Below are positions 53,506 through 62,434 of a stretch of DNA of 64,000 nt, in pieces. Positions within the stretch are counted from its first letter, which is position 1. Every line of letters starts with the position of its first letter. A program made the translations under genes and the position numbers. This DNA is from Klebsiella pneumoniae (GTDB lineage: Bacteria; Verrucomicrobiota; Verrucomicrobiia; Limisphaerales; SXTU01), in assembly GCA_943330855.2 (NCBI GenBank), contig CALQJI020000009.1, positions 1 to 64,000 of the forward strand. Direction: 5' to 3'. The notes beneath the pieces were generated by a model. That model ran no database searches. It was not told the DNA's origin and saw nothing but the letters and a program-made list of their open reading frames with translations.

Positions 53506-55836
53506 TCAGAAGTCGCGCGTGAAACCGACGTCAAAGTTGAACCGCCCACTCTTGTTCTGGTTTTTGTCCGAGGTGATGGGAATACCGTAGTCCAAGCGCA
53601 ACGGCCCGAGGTTCGGAATGTTAAGGCGGAAGCCAAACCCGACGTTGTCCTGGTAGAGCCGCTCCCCGCGCGAGGCGTTCGGGTTGAAGCTGAGTGAGCT
53701 GCTGTAAACATTGCCGATGTCGTAGAACATCGCGAAGCGCAGCCGTTCAATCAGCGGGATGGTGTATTCCACCGAGCCGAGCCAGTAGGTGTTGCCGCCG
53801 AATGGCTCGTTGAGCGAATCGCGCGGGGAAACATCCGCGAAACGGTAGCCGCGGAGCGTGCGCGGGCCACCGAGGAAGTAGCGGTTGAAGAGCGTGACCC
53901 GATCGCCGTTGAAAGCCTGCGCGGCTCCGACGCGGCCGAGGATTTCCCACGTCTGGCCGGCCCAGAAACCGGGTAGGTATTGAGAACCGCGCAGCTCCAT
54001 CTTGTAGAAATCCGCCTCGCCGCCGAACGGGCCGCCTGCGAATTCGGTCGTCAGTTCCACCCGATGACCGCCGCTGGGGATCAACCCGCCCGTGCGGGTG
54101 TCGTAGGTGATGCCCGCGCCAATCTTCGAGACGATTTGTGTGCCCGCCTCCGACTTCAACTCCGGCGAAGCGGCGGGGTCCACGTTCTTGATGCCGACAT
54201 CCTCGACAGTGTAGCTCACGTTGCCGCGGAAGAAATCCGTCCACAACGCGCGCTCCAAGCTGAGGCGCATACCGCTCTGGACCTCGTCGTAGAGCGAGCT
54301 TTGGAAGCTCGTGTTGCGGTGATAGAGGTCCACGCCGAACGCGAGCTTGCGGTCGAGGAACCACGGCTCCACGAAGCTCAACAGATAGTCCTGCCGGCGC
54401 GAGCCGTAGCTGGCCTTGAGGCGCATCTTTTGCCCGCCGCCGGTGAACCACGGCGGGTTGAACAAGTCGAAGTTGCCCTGGCTGACCTCGAAGAAGCCCA
54501 CGACACTTTCCACCGAGCTGAAGCCCGCGCCCAACGACATGTTGCCGGTGTTCTTCTCCTCCACGTTTACCACGAGGTTCTTGCGGTTGGGCACGTCGGT
54601 CGGCTCCGGCTGAGCGTCCACCTTCTCGAAGTAATTCAAGTTCTCAAGGCGCTGCTTGGAGAGCTTTACGCGCACCATGTCGAAGGTCTCGCCGGGCGAG
54701 ATCGCCAGCTCGCGGCGGAGCACTTTGTCCTTCGTTTTGACATTGCCCTTGATCTCGATCTTCTCGACGAAGGACTTGTCCTTCTCCTCGACCTGATAGG
54801 TCACGTCCATGTTGCCCGTCTCGGTGTTGGGCGTGCGCACGGCGTTGATGCGGGCGTCAATGAACCCCTTGGTCCCGTAGAAGTCGCGCAGGGCCTCGAC
54901 GTCTTTGCGCTGACCGTCCGGCGTGAAGGTCTGACCCGCCGCCATCTTGATGTCCTTCGCCAGTTCCGTGCTGGGGAAGAGGCTGTTCCCCTTCACCGCG
55001 ACCGCGCCGACTTTGTAGGGCTTGCCCTCGAAAAGTTGGAGTTTGATCACCAGCCGGTCCGGCGTGGGATATTCGAGCACCACATCCTTGATCTCAAAGT
55101 CCAAGTAGCCCTTGTTCCGGTAGAACTCGGCGAGCCGCTCCTTGTCGTCCTCGAACTGCTCGTCCTTGAATTTGTCCGTGCCGGTGAGCCATGAGAAAAA
55201 CCACTTCTCCTTCGTCTTGAGCTGCTTCGCCAATTCCTTCTCGGTGAAGGCCGCCGCGCCCACGAACTGGATGTCCACGATCTTCACCTTCGGCGCCTCG
55301 GTGATCTCGAAGGTGACGGTGCCGCGTCCGGCGTTCTCGTTGATGCTGAGTTTGTATTCTGCCTTGGTCCGCTGGTAGCCGGCCTTCTGGTAGCGGGTCT
55401 GGATCGACTGCGCGTCGGTGAAGAGCTTCCGCTCGTCGAGGGGTTGGCCGACCTTGGACTTGATTTCCTTCTGAAGCTTGGTCGCGTTGAACTTCGTGTT
55501 GCCGGTGAACTTCACATCCGTGAGCAACGGTTTGCCCTGGACCACATAAATCAGGCGCACCCCACCGTCCACCCGCTCCTCGGCCACGCGGATGTTGTAG
55601 AAGTAACCCGTGTTGTAGAGGTTGCGCACGTCGTCATCCACGCTGGTTTTCACCAGCGAATCGCCGACTTTCACGCGGATGTTGGCGCGGATCAGCTCGT
55701 CGCTGGCAGCGGCGGGGCCGACGTGGCGGACCTGGATTTGCTCCACGCGCTGCGGCGCGACCTGAGCTTGGGAGAGCGGCACCCAGTGGATGAGGAGCGC
55801 GAGAAGGACGCAATAACGGCGGAGCAAGGGTTTCAT
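53506..55836 (-). CDS. bamA: Outer membrane protein assembly factor BamA
   Basis: The 776-residue outer-membrane protein inserts beta-barrel proteins. A signal peptide is followed by five POTRA domains (about residues 25-430), for example VEQIQVRHVGPAAASDELIR, VKIVDIQFVGAAAFTEKELAKQLKTK and FVEKIEIKGNVKTKDKVLRRELAISPGETFD. The C-terminal barrel includes the conserved RGY lid motif (LGGPRTLRGYRF) and the VGFGFRLNIPNLGPLRLDYG block, ending with a typical beta-signal terminating in Phe (RFNFDVGFTRDF). It is immediately upstream of ompH. The gene confirms a diderm envelope. Confidence 0.96.
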   Translation of the reverse strand: MKPLLRRYCVLLALLIHWVPLSQAQVAPQRVEQIQVRHVGPAAASDELIRANIRVKVGDSLVKTSVDDDVRNLYNTGYFYNIRVAEERVDGGVRLIYVVQGKPLLTDVKFTGNTKFNATKLQKEIKSKVGQPLDERKLFTDAQSIQTRYQKAGYQRTKAEYKLSINENAGRGTVTFEITEAPKVKIVDIQFVGAAAFTEKELAKQLKTKEKWFFSWLTGTDKFKDEQFEDDKERLAEFYRNKGYLDFEIKDVVLEYPTPDRLVIKLQLFEGKPYKVGAVAVKGNSLFPSTELAKDIKMAAGQTFTPDGQRKDVEALRDFYGTKGFIDARINAVRTPNTETGNMDVTYQVEEKDKSFVEKIEIKGNVKTKDKVLRRELAISPGETFDMVRVKLSKQRLENLNYFEKVDAQPEPTDVPNRKNLVVNVEEKNTGNMSLGAGFSSVESVVGFFEVSQGNFDLFNPPWFTGGGQKMRLKASYGSRRQDYLLSFVEPWFLDRKLAFGVDLYHRNTSFQSSLYDEVQSGMRLSLERALWTDFFRGNVSYTVEDVGIKNVDPAASPELKSEAGTQIVSKIGAGITYDTRTGGLIPSGGHRVELTTEFAGGPFGGEADFYKMELRGSQYLPGFWAGQTWEILGRVGAAQAFNGDRVTLFNRYFLGGPRTLRGYRFADVSPRDSLNEPFGGNTYWLGSVEYTIPLIERLRFAMFYDIGNVYSSSLSFNPNASRGERLYQDNVGFGFRLNIPNLGPLRLDYGIPITSDKNQNKSGRFNFDVGFTRDF

Positions 55837-55957
55837 GATTTGGTCAGCTCAGAGGCGGCAGTTAAACCATAGCTCCGTGCGGTTGAACACAGTTTTTTAG
55901 CCGGGATGACACAGGAGCACGTCTCGATTTGGCAACCGCGCGGCTCGCGGCTCCTGC

Positions 55958-57430
55958 TCAATGCTTCACGACCGGGAACTGCTTCCGCAGCAGCGCTTCG
56001 GTTTCCGCGCGGACTTTTGCGAACTGCGGGTCCTCCGCGCGGTTGTGTAGCTCGGCGGGTTGCTGGGAATTGTCGTAAAGCTCGCGGCCCACCACCTCGC
56101 CCGTCTTCCAGTCACGCCACTCGGTGTAGCGCGCGGCGGCGGTGCGGACGCTCACACCCATCGTGCGCGGCTGCTTGTCCGGCTCGCGGTCGAAGTAGGC
56201 GGGGCGCGGGTGCTGGGTGAACGCGGCGGGCTTCACGGACTTCGCCGGGTCGTTCAGCACCGGCACCAAACTCGTGCCTTCGATGCCCGGCGGCTTCGGC
56301 AGACCGCACAGCTCGACGAGCGTCGGAAAGAGGTCGAGCAACTCGGCGAGTGAGCTGGTGCGGTTTCCGGCGTGCTTGCCCCCCGGTGCCCCGATGAAGA
56401 ACGGCACGCGCGCGTCCAGCTCGAAGGTCGAGGTCTTCGCCCACAGGCCGTGCTCGCCGAGGTGATAGCCGTGGTCGCCGACGAACGTGATGACCGTGCG
56501 GTCCGCCACGCCGCTGCGGTCCAGCGCGTCGAGCACCTTGCCGAGCTGGGCGTCGAGGTAGCTGATGTTCGCGAAGTAGCCGTGGCGAATCTCGGCTACC
56601 TGCTCGGGCGTGAACGTGACTTGGTTCGGCGGCAGGCCGCGCAGCTCGCGGCCATCGTGGAAGGCAACTTCCGGGGCACCCTTGGGCCGCGCGGGGTTGA
56701 GCGAGGGGAGTTTCGCGCGGTCGTAGCGGTCCCAGTATTTCTTCGGCGCGTTGAAGGGCGCGTGTGGTTTCCAGAAGCCGACGGCGAGGAAGAACGGCTT
56801 GTCCTTCACCTCCGCCAGCACGCGGACGGCCTCGGCAGCGACGCGGCCGTCGTAGTAAGCCTCGTCCGGCACGTCGCGGCATTCGTAGAGCGGGACGGAG
56901 GTGTAGAGCCGGGGCGCGGGCGAGGCGATGTTCGGCGGCAGCGGGCCGGTGACACGCGCGTCGTCCTCGCCGTGCGTGGCGTAGTGGAGGAACTCCGGCG
57001 CGCTCCACGAACGGGCGTCGCCCTTCTCCTGCGTGTGCCAGTTGTGGAAAATCTTCCCGACGCACCGTGTGTGGTAGCCGTGGTCTTTGAACCACAACGG
57101 CAGCGTGGTCACGTCTGGGTTGCGCTCGCGGAAGTGCGTGCCGTTGTTCCAGAGCCGCAGCGTGTCGGGGCGCAGGCCGGTGAGCATCGAAGAACGCGAG
57201 GGGTTGCAGACGGCTTGCTGGCAATAGGCGCGGTCGAACTGGAGCGTGCGTTTCGCGAGGCGGTCGAGGTTCGGCGTGAGCGCGGGGGAGCCGTAACTGG
57301 CCAACTCCGGGCGGAAATCATCCGCCATGATGAAGAGGACATTGGGCTTCGGCGCGGCGGTGGCGGTGCCAATCAAAAAGGCCAAAGGCCAAAGGCAAAA
57401 AACGAGGAGGCGGAGGCGGAATGGCTTCAT
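55958..57430 (-). CDS. Exported sulfatase (iduronate-2-sulfatase-like)
   Basis: The 490-residue product has a signal peptide (LLVFCLWPLAFLIGTATA). The arylsulfatase active site is complete: metal ligands in NVLFIMADDFRPE, the formylglycine precursor Cys75 in CNPSRSSMLTGLRP (the C-x-P-S-R motif) and FVGDHGYHLGEHGLWAKTSTFELDARVPFFI. It removes sulfate from carbohydrates outside the cytoplasm; the pattern (H-F-R-x-x-x-P-D-V-T-T-L-P) is that of iduronate-2-sulfatase-like enzymes. A sulfatase-maturing enzyme must exist elsewhere. It lies 121 bp upstream of the convergent-free bamA region, on the same strand. Confidence 0.93.
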   Translation of the reverse strand: MKPFRLRLLVFCLWPLAFLIGTATAAPKPNVLFIMADDFRPELASYGSPALTPNLDRLAKRTLQFDRAYCQQAVCNPSRSSMLTGLRPDTLRLWNNGTHFRERNPDVTTLPLWFKDHGYHTRCVGKIFHNWHTQEKGDARSWSAPEFLHYATHGEDDARVTGPLPPNIASPAPRLYTSVPLYECRDVPDEAYYDGRVAAEAVRVLAEVKDKPFFLAVGFWKPHAPFNAPKKYWDRYDRAKLPSLNPARPKGAPEVAFHDGRELRGLPPNQVTFTPEQVAEIRHGYFANISYLDAQLGKVLDALDRSGVADRTVITFVGDHGYHLGEHGLWAKTSTFELDARVPFFIGAPGGKHAGNRTSSLAELLDLFPTLVELCGLPKPPGIEGTSLVPVLNDPAKSVKPAAFTQHPRPAYFDREPDKQPRTMGVSVRTAAARYTEWRDWKTGEVVGRELYDNSQQPAELHNRAEDPQFAKVRAETEALLRKQFPVVKH

Positions 57431-57639
57431 ACGAGGGATGAGTGAGAGACCATCAGGCGAGCGTGTGAGCGGGCGCGAAGCGTTTGGACTACGGTGTCTT
57501 TAGCCGCGCTTTTGAATGTCACGTGCGCGACCTGCATCGCCGCTGACAGCGGCGCTGAAGCCGCGGCAGTCCAGACGCTGCACGACTTTGGAGTGGAACG
57601 GACGACTGACGTTCATGAAGCTTCCTCCGTTGCCCCGCC

Positions 57640-58479
57640 TCACTTCCTCGCCCCTTCCTTCGCCTTGGCGATGGCGAAGTCCACGAGTGGCTGCGAGCGG
57701 AAGAAGCCTTCAAACATGTTGTGGCCCTGGCCTTCGAGGACGATGAGCTTCACGAGGTCGCCGGCCCCCTCGGTCTGGTAGCGGCGGACGAGTTCGGCGG
57801 AGTTCTCTTTCAGCGGCACGACCTTGTCCACGTCGCCGTGGATGAGCGCGACGGGCACCTTCGCCTTGGCCAGCAGGGCGATGCGCTCGATGGGATTGAA
57901 CTCGGCGGCGCGCACGATGAACTGCTCGAGGGTCAGCTCGTAAGCCGGTGCGGCCTTCGCCAAGCCGGGGTAAGTGCGGAAGTCATAGACCGGGTAAATG
58001 CCGATAAGGCCCGCGACCCGCGTCGGGTTCGTGATGGCCCAACTGCTCGTCCACAGCCCGCCCCGGCTGCGCCCGAACAGACAGGGCTTTTTGCCGAAGC
58101 CGCGCTGTTCGGTCAGATCGCGGTAGAGAGCGTCGAAGACCGCGTTGCTCTTGGGGCTCCCGTAGCCTTCACCCACGTCCACGCCTGCCACCGCAATGCC
58201 CGCTGCGACGAACTGCTCGTGCATCCAGCGCTCGGCCTGGTCGGGATACGGCGCGAGCGTGGGACCATAGAAAATCCAGGGCTGCGGCGAGGTGCGCTTC
58301 TCCGGCGGCGGCAGGTAGAGGAAGGCGGGGCGACCCGCGACGGTGAAGTTCTCCGTGTGCGGCAACGCGAGCCGACCGGACGGCGCGGCAGGCTTGGCCT
58401 TCGCAGGCGGGGCATCAGCGGAGAAGGCTTGGCCGCAAATAACACAAAGAGTCGCAAAGAGGGGCAGCAGGCGATGCAT
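57640..58479 (-). CDS. Exported alpha/beta hydrolase
   Basis: The 279-residue product has a signal peptide (HRLLPLFATLCVICGQAFSA). The fold is a typical alpha/beta hydrolase: LPHTENFTVAGRPAFLYLPP, IAVAGVDVGEGYG, the nucleophile elbow CLFGRSRGGLWTSSW (Ser), VPVALIHGDVDKVVPLKENS (Asp) and EGQGHNMFEGF (His). The pattern suggests an esterase or prolyl-oligopeptidase-like enzyme acting on an exported substrate; which one is unknown. The sulfatase start lies about 210 bp downstream of its stop, in the same direction. Confidence 0.87.
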   Translation of the reverse strand: MHRLLPLFATLCVICGQAFSADAPPAKAKPAAPSGRLALPHTENFTVAGRPAFLYLPPPEKRTSPQPWIFYGPTLAPYPDQAERWMHEQFVAAGIAVAGVDVGEGYGSPKSNAVFDALYRDLTEQRGFGKKPCLFGRSRGGLWTSSWAITNPTRVAGLIGIYPVYDFRTYPGLAKAAPAYELTLEQFIVRAAEFNPIERIALLAKAKVPVALIHGDVDKVVPLKENSAELVRRYQTEGAGDLVKLIVLEGQGHNMFEGFFRSQPLVDFAIAKAKEGARK

Positions 58480-58556
58480 GATGCCGCGATGCTGCTAAGG
58501 CAGCGCCTAACTGGCGAGGGGAATTTGGCGCAGTGGCTCAGTTCGAACTGAGCCGC

Positions 58557-59729
58557 TCACTTCACCGCGAGGAACTTCATGCACACGGGCGAGCCGACTT
58601 CGAGCTTCGTGCCGGTGGCGGTGAGCTTGCCGGTGGCCTGATCCACCTTAAAGAGGGCGATGGTGTCGGAGCCTTGGCCCTCGGTGAAGAGCCACTTGCC
58701 CGTCGGGTCGAGGTTGAAGTTACGCGGGGTCTTCACTTCCGCCGCCGCGTTCTGCACGAGCGTGATTTTGCCGTCCGCCGCGACGGCGAAGACCGCGATG
58801 GTGTCGTGGCCGCGGTTCGAGCCGTAGAGGAACTTGCCGCCGGGATGCGCGACCACTTCCGCCGTGCTCCAGCCGGGCTTCGGGCCGGGCCCGTCAGCAG
58901 CGGGCAGCGTGGAGACCGTGTGAATCTCGGTCAGTGCGCCTTTGGCTGCGTCGTAGCTGAACGCTGTCATTGAGAGCGTGGTCTCGTTGATGACGTAAGC
59001 GAACTTGCCGCTCGGATGGAAAGCGAAGTGGCGCGGGCCGCTGCCGGGCGGAACGGTCCCGAAGGCGGGTTCGTTCGGCGTCAAGGTGCCCTTTGCCGCG
59101 TCGAGCTTGTAGATGAGCACTTGGTCGAGTCCGAGGTCGGCGACGAAGGCGAAGCGGTTGTCGGGCGAGAGGTTCACTGAGTGCGCGTGGTTCTGGCGCT
59201 TCGCGGTGCCTTTTATGGTGTGCTGCACGAACCCGGTGTGCTCGCCGACGGAGCCATCCGCCTTGATGGGCAGCGCCACGACACTGCCGCCGCCGTAGTT
59301 CGCCGCGAGCGCCACCTTGCCGCTCTTGTCCACCGAGATGTGGCAGGGGCCAGAGCCGACGGTGGAGGCCTGACTGAGCAGCTTGAGCTTACCGTCCGGC
59401 AGGATGGCGAACGCGCTCACGCCGCCGCCCTTCTTCCCCTCCACCACCGCGACCTCGCCGACGGCGTAAAGACTTTTGCCGCTGGGATGAATCGCGAGGA
59501 ACGACGGATTGGTCGTTTCGACAGCCAGCTCTGGCTTGCCCACTTCGCCCGTCGCTGAGTTGAAGGTGAACGTGTAAATGCCCTGACTCTTCTTACCCGT
59601 GTAAGTGCCGACATAGGCGCGGAACTGGGTGGGACCTGACGTTTTGTCCGCTGCTGAGGCGGTGGCGCAGCCCAGAATGGCAACAAGCGAGGCGGTAGTG
59701 GCGAGGTTCAGAAAGCAGAGGCGATTCAT
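58557..59729 (-). CDS. Exported lactonase-family beta-propeller (6-phosphogluconolactonase-like)
   Basis: The 390-residue product from ATG 59729 starts with a lipoprotein-like signal (LNLATTASLVAILGC, lipobox Cys). The seven-bladed lactonase repeats are clear: YVGTYTGKKSQGIYTFTFNS, NPSFLAIHPSGKSLYAVGE, GSGPCHISVDKSGKVALAAN-YGGGSV, NHAHSVNLSPDNRFAFVADLGLD and TPRNFNLDPTGKWLFTEGQGSDTIALFKVD. Related YbhE enzymes hydrolyse 6-phosphogluconolactone, but an exported form may act on other lactones. A CRP-like palindrome lies 67 bp upstream, shared with divergent nuoB. Confidence 0.88.
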   Translation of the reverse strand: MNRLCFLNLATTASLVAILGCATASAADKTSGPTQFRAYVGTYTGKKSQGIYTFTFNSATGEVGKPELAVETTNPSFLAIHPSGKSLYAVGEVAVVEGKKGGGVSAFAILPDGKLKLLSQASTVGSGPCHISVDKSGKVALAANYGGGSVVALPIKADGSVGEHTGFVQHTIKGTAKRQNHAHSVNLSPDNRFAFVADLGLDQVLIYKLDAAKGTLTPNEPAFGTVPPGSGPRHFAFHPSGKFAYVINETTLSMTAFSYDAAKGALTEIHTVSTLPAADGPGPKPGWSTAEVVAHPGGKFLYGSNRGHDTIAVFAVAADGKITLVQNAAAEVKTPRNFNLDPTGKWLFTEGQGSDTIALFKVDQATGKLTATGTKLEVGSPVCMKFLAVK

Positions 59730-59773
59730 ATGAGGAGCAAACCAGACTGCCGCCGGACGGCGCAAGCTACTGT

Positions 59774-59813
59774 TTTCACAAACGAGCCTTTGGGCTTGTG
59801 AAATAAATCACAA
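59774..59813. promoter_or_regulatory. CRP/FNR-type palindromic operator between lactonase and nuoB
   Basis: TTGTGA (59796-59801), six bases, then TCACAA (59808-59813) form a perfect inverted repeat matching the CRP half-site spacing TGTGA-N6-TCACA. A third half-site in the other orientation, TTTCACAA at 59774-59781, pairs with TTGTGAAA at 59796-59803. The site lies 67 bp upstream of the lactonase start and 70 bp upstream of nuoB, so a CRP/FNR-family regulator could control one or both. No such regulator is in the window. Confidence 0.75.
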
Positions 59814-59882
59814 AACGCTTGCCGCGTCCTTTGCTGGTGCTTTACTTGCCGAGTTCGCGGGCAATTTCCACGCACCTCTGCC

Positions 59883-60377
59883 ATGACAACCAGCACCGAA
59901 CTAGGCTACAACTCGAAAATCGAGGGCGATGTCGTGGTCACCCGCGTGGACGCGGCGATCAACTGGTGCCGCAAGCAGTCGCTGTGGCCGATGCCGATGG
60001 GTTTGGCATGCTGCGCCATCGAGTTGATGGCGGCGGGGGCGAGCAAGTTCGACATCTCGCGGTTCGGCTCGGAGGTCATGCGTTTCTCGCCGCGCCAGTC
60101 GGACGTGATGATTGTCGCGGGCACGGTAACTTACAAAATGGCTTTGGCCGTCCGCCGCATTTACGACCAGATGCCGGAGCCGAAGTGGGTCATAGCGATG
60201 GGTGCCTGCGCCTCGACCGGCGGCATGTATCGCAGCTACGCGGTGCTCCAGGGCGTGGACCAGATCATCCCGGTGGACGTGTATGTGGCCGGCTGCCCGC
60301 CGCGGCCCGAAGCGCTCCTCGACGCGCTTATCAAGTTACAAAACAAGATTCAGAAGGAGCCGGTGTTGGCCGCCTGA
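59883..60377 (+). CDS. nuoB: NADH-quinone oxidoreductase subunit B
   Basis: The 164-residue subunit carries the N2 iron-sulfur cluster of complex I. The cluster ligands are visible: the tandem Cys of [14 protein letters not shown], then GACASTGG and the [14 protein letters not shown] signature. [27 protein letters not shown] is also diagnostic. It is the first gene of the nuo run; nuoA is not found upstream, where only the divergent lactonase lies. A 34-bp inverted repeat separates it from nuoC. Confidence 0.97.
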   Translation: MTTSTELGYNSKIEGDVVVTRVDAAINWCRKQSLWPMPMGLACCAIELMAAGASKFDISRFGSEVMRFSPRQSDVMIVAGTVTYKMALAVRRIYDQMPEPKWVIAMGACASTGGMYRSYAVLQGVDQIIPVDVYVAGCPPRPEALLDALIKLQNKIQKEPVLAA

Positions 60378-60382
60378 TTTTC

Positions 60383-60525
60383 TTTAGCCACGGATTGAAC
60401 ACGGATGAAACACGGAAACAAAAACTGTCGGAAGCCGCTGAATTCAGCGCCTGTCTGGCATTTCCCGGTTTCTACCGTGCGGCGAGTTTTCTCCGTGTTT
60501 CATGCGTGTTCAATCCGTGGCTAAA
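60383..60525. repeat. 34-bp inverted repeat element between nuoB and nuoC
   Basis: The arms 60383-60416 and 60492-60525 match at 33 of 34 positions. The interior (75 bp) includes a small gctgaattcagc palindrome. The right arm overlaps the first codons of one possible nuoC start (ATG 60502). On the mRNA it would form a long stable hairpin inside the nuo operon. Confidence 0.95.
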
Positions 60526-61110
60526 CTCCCTGTGAGCGCTCTCGATTTAACCAATCAGTTGAAAGCCAAGTTCGGCGAACTCCTGTCCGCGCCGAGCGAG
60601 TTTCGTGGCGAAGTCACACTGAAGCTGGCCGATGCCGAGCGCATCGCGGAGGTCTGCGAGTTCGCCAAGAAGTCGTTGAGCTACGACATGCTCTTGGACA
60701 TCACGAGCATCGACAACTACGGCGAAGACCCGCGCTGGACGCTGGTTTACGAGCTTTACGGCACGGGCCACGGCTGCCATCTGCGCCTCAAGACCGAGGT
60801 CAGCGAGGAGAAGTCCGAGTTGCCCACGGTCACTGGTGTGTGGCGCGGGGCCGATTGGCACGAGCGCGAGATTTACGACATGATGGGCGTCCGCTTTCGC
60901 GGGCATCCCGACCTGCGTCGCATCCTGATGTGGGACGGCTACCCGTATTTCCCGTTGCGGAAGGACTTCCCGCTTGCGGGCAAGCCGACCGACTTGCCAG
61001 ACGTGGCCTTCACCAAACCCGCGCCGCTGGAAGGCGGGCCGTTCGTTACCGTCGCGGGCGGCAAGGACAGCATCGCTCGCGAGCCGCGTGTGCGCGTGCC
61101 GGAGAACTGA
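60502..61110 (+). CDS. nuoC: NADH-quinone oxidoreductase subunit C
   Basis: The 30-kDa complex I subunit has up to 202 residues. The signature is LRLKTEVSEEKSELPTVTGV, WRGADWHEREIYDMMGVRFRGHPDLRRILM, DGYPYFPLRKDFPLAGK. The start is uncertain: ATG 60502 lies inside the right arm of the inverted repeat, whereas GTG 60532, just beyond it, begins VSALDLTNQLKAKFGELL, where homology plausibly starts. Neither has a strong ribosome-binding site. If the repeat was inserted, it may have given nuoC ten new N-terminal codons. It lies 4 bp before nuoD. Confidence 0.94.
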   Translation: MRVQSVAKLPVSALDLTNQLKAKFGELLSAPSEFRGEVTLKLADAERIAEVCEFAKKSLSYDMLLDITSIDNYGEDPRWTLVYELYGTGHGCHLRLKTEVSEEKSELPTVTGVWRGADWHEREIYDMMGVRFRGHPDLRRILMWDGYPYFPLRKDFPLAGKPTDLPDVAFTKPAPLEGGPFVTVAGGKDSIAREPRVRVPEN

Positions 61111-61114
61111 TTTC

Positions 61115-62434
61115 ATGGCCACTGCTCAAACCATCGAGTTCCGTGACCCCGCCTCCCGCGTGGCGGCAGGGGCCAAGTCGCTCATGCCGGAGGTCGTGCC
61201 CGCGTCCGCTCCGTCCACCGACGGCGACGACGGCGAACTGCACGGCGAGAAGATGATTCTCAACATGGGGCCGTCGCATCCCTCCACACACGGGGTGTTG
61301 CGCATCATTCTGGAGCTGGACGGCGAAATCATCACCAAGGCCACGCCGGACGTGGGTTATCTGCATCGCGGCGACGAGAAAATCGCCGAGAACATGACCT
61401 ACACCCAGTTCATCCCTTACACGGACCGGCTGGATTACCTCGCGCCGCTGGCGAACAACGTCGCCTACGCCCTCGCCGTCGAGAAGTTGATGGGCATTGA
61501 CCAGCAGCTCCCGCCGCGCTGCCAATACATCCGCGTCATCTGCTGCGAGATGGCCCGCGTCTCGGCGCACTTGCTGGGCCTCGGCGCGTTCGCGATGGAC
61601 ATCGGCGCGCTCACGGTCTTCCTGCACACGTTCACCGAGCGCGAGAAGATTTACTCGCTCATCGAGCGGCTCACCGGCGCGCGGTTCACGACGAGCTACA
61701 CGCGCATCGGCGGGCTTTCGCGCGACTTGCCACCGGGCTGGGCCGATTCGCTCCGCAAGTTCTGCGACGAGGTGGAAGTCAACTTCGCCGAGTCCGAGAC
61801 GCTCCTCACGCGCAACCGCATCTTCGTGGACCGCACGCGAAACGTCGGCATCATCTCGCGTGCGGACGCTATTGATTACGGCCTGACCGGCCCGAACCTG
61901 CGCGGCAGCGGCGTGGATTACGACGTGCGCAAGGCGCATCCGTATCTCGTCTATCGCGAGCTGGACTTCGAGGTGCCCGTCGGCTCCGTCGGCGACAGCT
62001 ACGACCGCTACCTCGTCCGCATGGAAGAGATGCGCCAGAGCGTGCGCCTCATCCGCCAGTGCCTCGCCAAGCTGCCCGGCGGCGACGACAACGACTCGAA
62101 GGAACCCATTAACGTCCCCGACGGCAAAATCATTTTGCCCCCGAAAGACAAGGTGCTCACGAGCATGGAAGAGCTGATTCATCAGTTCATGCTGGTGACG
62201 CAGGGCGTGAACGCACCGCCCGGTGAAATCTATTTCGGTGCCGAAAACCCGAAGGGGGAGCTGGGCTTCTACATCAACTCGCGCGGCGGCGGCACGCCGT
62301 ATCGGCTGAAGATTCGCGCCCCATCGTTTTGCAACCTGAGCATCCTGCCGCACGTGCTGCCCGGCCACATGATGAGCGACGCGGTGAGCATCCTCGGTTC
62401 AATTGATTTTGTGATGGGAGAATGTGACCGATGA
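61115..62434 (+). CDS. nuoD: NADH-quinone oxidoreductase subunit D
   Basis: The 439-residue 49-kDa subunit helps form the quinone site. From ATG 61115 it shows MGPSHPSTHGVLRIILELDG, VGYLHRGDEKIAENMTYTQF-IPYTDRLDYLAP, TSYTRIGGLSRDLPPGW, LTGPNLRGSGVDYDVRKAHPY and the C-terminal PYRLKIRAPSFCNLSILPHV-LPGHMMSDAVSILGSIDFVM-GECDR, all typical. The first 40 residues are variable. The stop overlaps the nuoE start (ATGA), so translation is coupled. A frame to 60974 upstream overlaps nuoC and is not used. Confidence 0.97.
   Translation: MATAQTIEFRDPASRVAAGAKSLMPEVVPASAPSTDGDDGELHGEKMILNMGPSHPSTHGVLRIILELDGEIITKATPDVGYLHRGDEKIAENMTYTQFIPYTDRLDYLAPLANNVAYALAVEKLMGIDQQLPPRCQYIRVICCEMARVSAHLLGLGAFAMDIGALTVFLHTFTEREKIYSLIERLTGARFTTSYTRIGGLSRDLPPGWADSLRKFCDEVEVNFAESETLLTRNRIFVDRTRNVGIISRADAIDYGLTGPNLRGSGVDYDVRKAHPYLVYRELDFEVPVGSVGDSYDRYLVRMEEMRQSVRLIRQCLAKLPGGDDNDSKEPINVPDGKIILPPKDKVLTSMEELIHQFMLVTQGVNAPPGEIYFGAENPKGELGFYINSRGGGTPYRLKIRAPSFCNLSILPHVLPGHMMSDAVSILGSIDFVMGECDR

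Noticed and set aside
57431..57639. Possible small gene in the gap between the sulfatase and the hydrolase
   Set aside because: Short frames there lack start signals and plausible composition; the ctgacagcgg/ccgcggcag pieces look repeat-like but no paired arm was found.
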